Source: an uncultured Eubacteriales bacterium
Lineage (GTDB): Bacteria; Bacillota; Clostridia; Oscillospirales; Oscillospiraceae
Direction of reading: 5' to 3'
Length of the DNA: 64,000 nt
Assembly (NCBI GenBank): GCA_949293985.1
Contig: CASFFN010000001.1
Location: 1 to 64,000 of the forward strand
Part shown: piece by piece, positions 63,701 to 64,000 of the stretch
How the letters are laid out: each line of letters begins with the position of its first letter
Position numbering within the stretch: position 1 is the first letter of the stretch
The notes under the pieces: model-generated
Told to the model about the DNA's origin: nothing
Databases searched by the model: none
The model's input: only the letters and a program-made list of their open reading frames with translations
Position numbers and translations under genes: made by a program

Positions 63701-64000
63701 GCTTTTGCCACGGTTCCCGATGGGAAAGACCCAAGAGTTGTGGGCGCGGACTTCTCCTCTTTGAATAATGTGATGAATGTGACGGTCAGCCAGGCCCTGG
63801 CGGAGCAGGTGGGTTCCATGCTGGAGGTACTGGATTTGATTGTGGCTACGGTAATTGTCTGCGCCGCGCTGCTGGCGGTGATTGTGCTTTACAACCTGAC
63901 CAACATCAATATCACGGAGCGGATGCGGGAGATTGCCACCATCAAGGTGCTGGGCTTTAACAGCTGGGAGACGGCGCTTTATGTGTTCAAGGAGAATCTG
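60761..64000 (+). CDS. FtsX-type permease with long coiled coil (cut by window edge)
   Basis: The reading frame is open from the ATG at 60761 to the end, at least 1080 residues with no stop. Order: one helix (about 20-42), an outside domain (to about 245), a long Glu/Gln/Leu-rich coiled coil (about 250-605), a three-helix FtsX core (about 630-750), another helix near 800, a second outside domain, and a final core starting near 1025. The coiled coil has repeated patterns such as EGRKELEQG and DGQKELDARK. Similar long permeases are common in gut Firmicutes; the substrate is unknown. The 3' end lies outside the window. Confidence 0.9.
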   Translation, partial: MKKNMMRRNLWRSIRKSMGRYIAIMSIIALGAGLFVGLLSSKISMMETAQNYMDSQNMYDLTLLNDYGWSLEQVETVKQLPQVVDVEGTVYVDVIGTVGDSQTEAVYEVYSIPQQVNQLYLLEGRMPEAPNECLADANLQGSTDLNDLFRIGSANEEDTLESLNNQTFTIVGYVSSPLFMDTNRNNTTLGKGSVTSNIYIPWEAFDVDYYSRIDVTVAGDYDAYTEVYNQAMDGVSEEIKPQIQVLAQSRYEKLLADGWEEYNQGFAEYEDGLAAYNEGKQEAEQSLQDAKDALLEGERELEENQKLLDDGAVQLQEGIKLLEQTEKDLEDGQKELDARKQSVYWQLAQARQELEENEKTVNDSLAKVEDGLYQITSGLQQLDSGILQMELLVNGVDSAIRIAEKMIADTDSTIARVQEALDKAKEEEILDEELLQRLQEELDNLVASRNWYVEEFERLKEQAEPLRQQLEGLQKQRADLQAQQTQLEETRKTLLDAQTQIAAGYQELESKTALAEAELANAQKQIDDGNAQLIQGQKELEQKQQELEDGKIALEEGRKELEQGWEEYRQGEADAQKELEEGFRELEDARVQLEDAKKTLEDMEEPSVYILTRESNAGYQGVSSNSDIVAGVSRVFPAFFLLVAALVCITTMTRMVEEERTQIGTLKALGYGNGAIIGKYLFYAGSAAVLGCGIGVVVGSIVFPQIIWTAYSLILTLKPHLDIVFNIPLCVGVVAVYTALMLLVTWYSCRVELREVPAELVRPKTPAGGKKILLEYTPLWKHLRFLDKVMLRNIFRYRQRLLMMIVGICGCTALLVTGFGIGDSIKDIVSYQFEEVTLYDMQVQFGESLTPQEQQRITEQMQDDISAISFAHQSTAELEFGDKTNSVNLLVGGEDMGQFFDLHDGSTPLSLPSDGQALISVGVAELLDISAGDEIVVRNADSEELRVTVSGIFDNHVFNYVIVSPQTCESQLGEAPDYQVAFATVPDGKDPRVVGADFSSLNNVMNVTVSQALAEQVGSMLEVLDLIVATVIVCAALLAVIVLYNLTNINITERMREIATIKVLGFNSWETALYVFKENL

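Overview
The window is about 58% GC, densely packed, and free of IS transposases and rRNA. It looks like a chromosome fragment of an anaerobic Clostridia species, probably a gut Oscillospirales/Ruminococcaceae relative. The signs are strong AGGAGG-type ribosome binding sites, TTG/GTG starts, sigma-A-like promoters, the C5 heme route, anaerobic (CbiK-type) cobalamin synthesis and Firmicutes-style two-component/ABC modules. The genus cannot be settled from sequence alone.

Layout, left to right. (1) 1-4022: tRNA-Thr on the minus strand with a consensus promoter and terminator, a heterodimeric ABC exporter pair, and tRNA-Ser. (2) 4105-10020: a complete, compact type II-C CRISPR-Cas locus: tracrRNA, cas9 (1097 aa, all nuclease residues present), cas1, cas2, a bidirectional terminator, and an array of 17 repeats and 16 spacers. 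Read on the minus strand, every repeat ends in an extended -10 box (TGGTATAAT). The array is therefore predicted to be transcribed repeat by repeat, opposite to the cas genes. The anti-repeat of the tracrRNA lies in the orientation that this model needs. (3) 10052-33172: one very long co-directional run of 25 genes behind a promoter and a cobalamin riboswitch with an intrinsic terminator. It encodes nearly the whole path from glutamyl-tRNA (hemA, hemL, hemB, hemC, cobA-hemD fusion) through sirohydrochlorin (sirC) and cobalt insertion (cbiK) to the corrin ring and nucleotide-loop assembly (cbi and cob genes). Most neighbours overlap by ATGA-type junctions. No corrinoid adenosyltransferase, cobalt transporter or threonine kinase is in the run. 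Two small extras stand out: a shortened CobU-like protein and an 85-aa protein between hemD and hemA.

(4) 33178-39972: an XRE-type membrane-anchored regulator, then a two-component system, an FtsX-type ABC transporter and a membrane-anchored C39-like protein, which may form a cell-envelope stress module. (5) 39983-46457: a GT4 glycosyltransferase (minus strand), a zinc-ribbon membrane protein, and an ABC-2 transporter with two permeases. (6) 46517-51371: the phosphate operon pstS-pstC-pstA-pstB-phoU-PhoB-like regulator (minus strand), with Pho-box-like repeats upstream and an intrinsic terminator after pstS. (7) 51432-64000: a small HPr-like protein, uvrA, an unusual PAS histidine kinase, a RadC-family protein, a nicotinamidase-like hydrolase, uvrB, and an ABC transporter whose coiled-coil FtsX permease runs off the right edge.

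Three copies of a short element with terminal inverted repeats (35551-35613, 39983-40075, 51432-51579) form a probable MITE family; one copy appears to supply a terminator to a neighbouring gene. The points most worth checking are the repeat-embedded promoters, the base shared by the oldest repeat and the tracrRNA, the predicted leader RNA, the MITE family, and the two small proteins of the cobalamin run.
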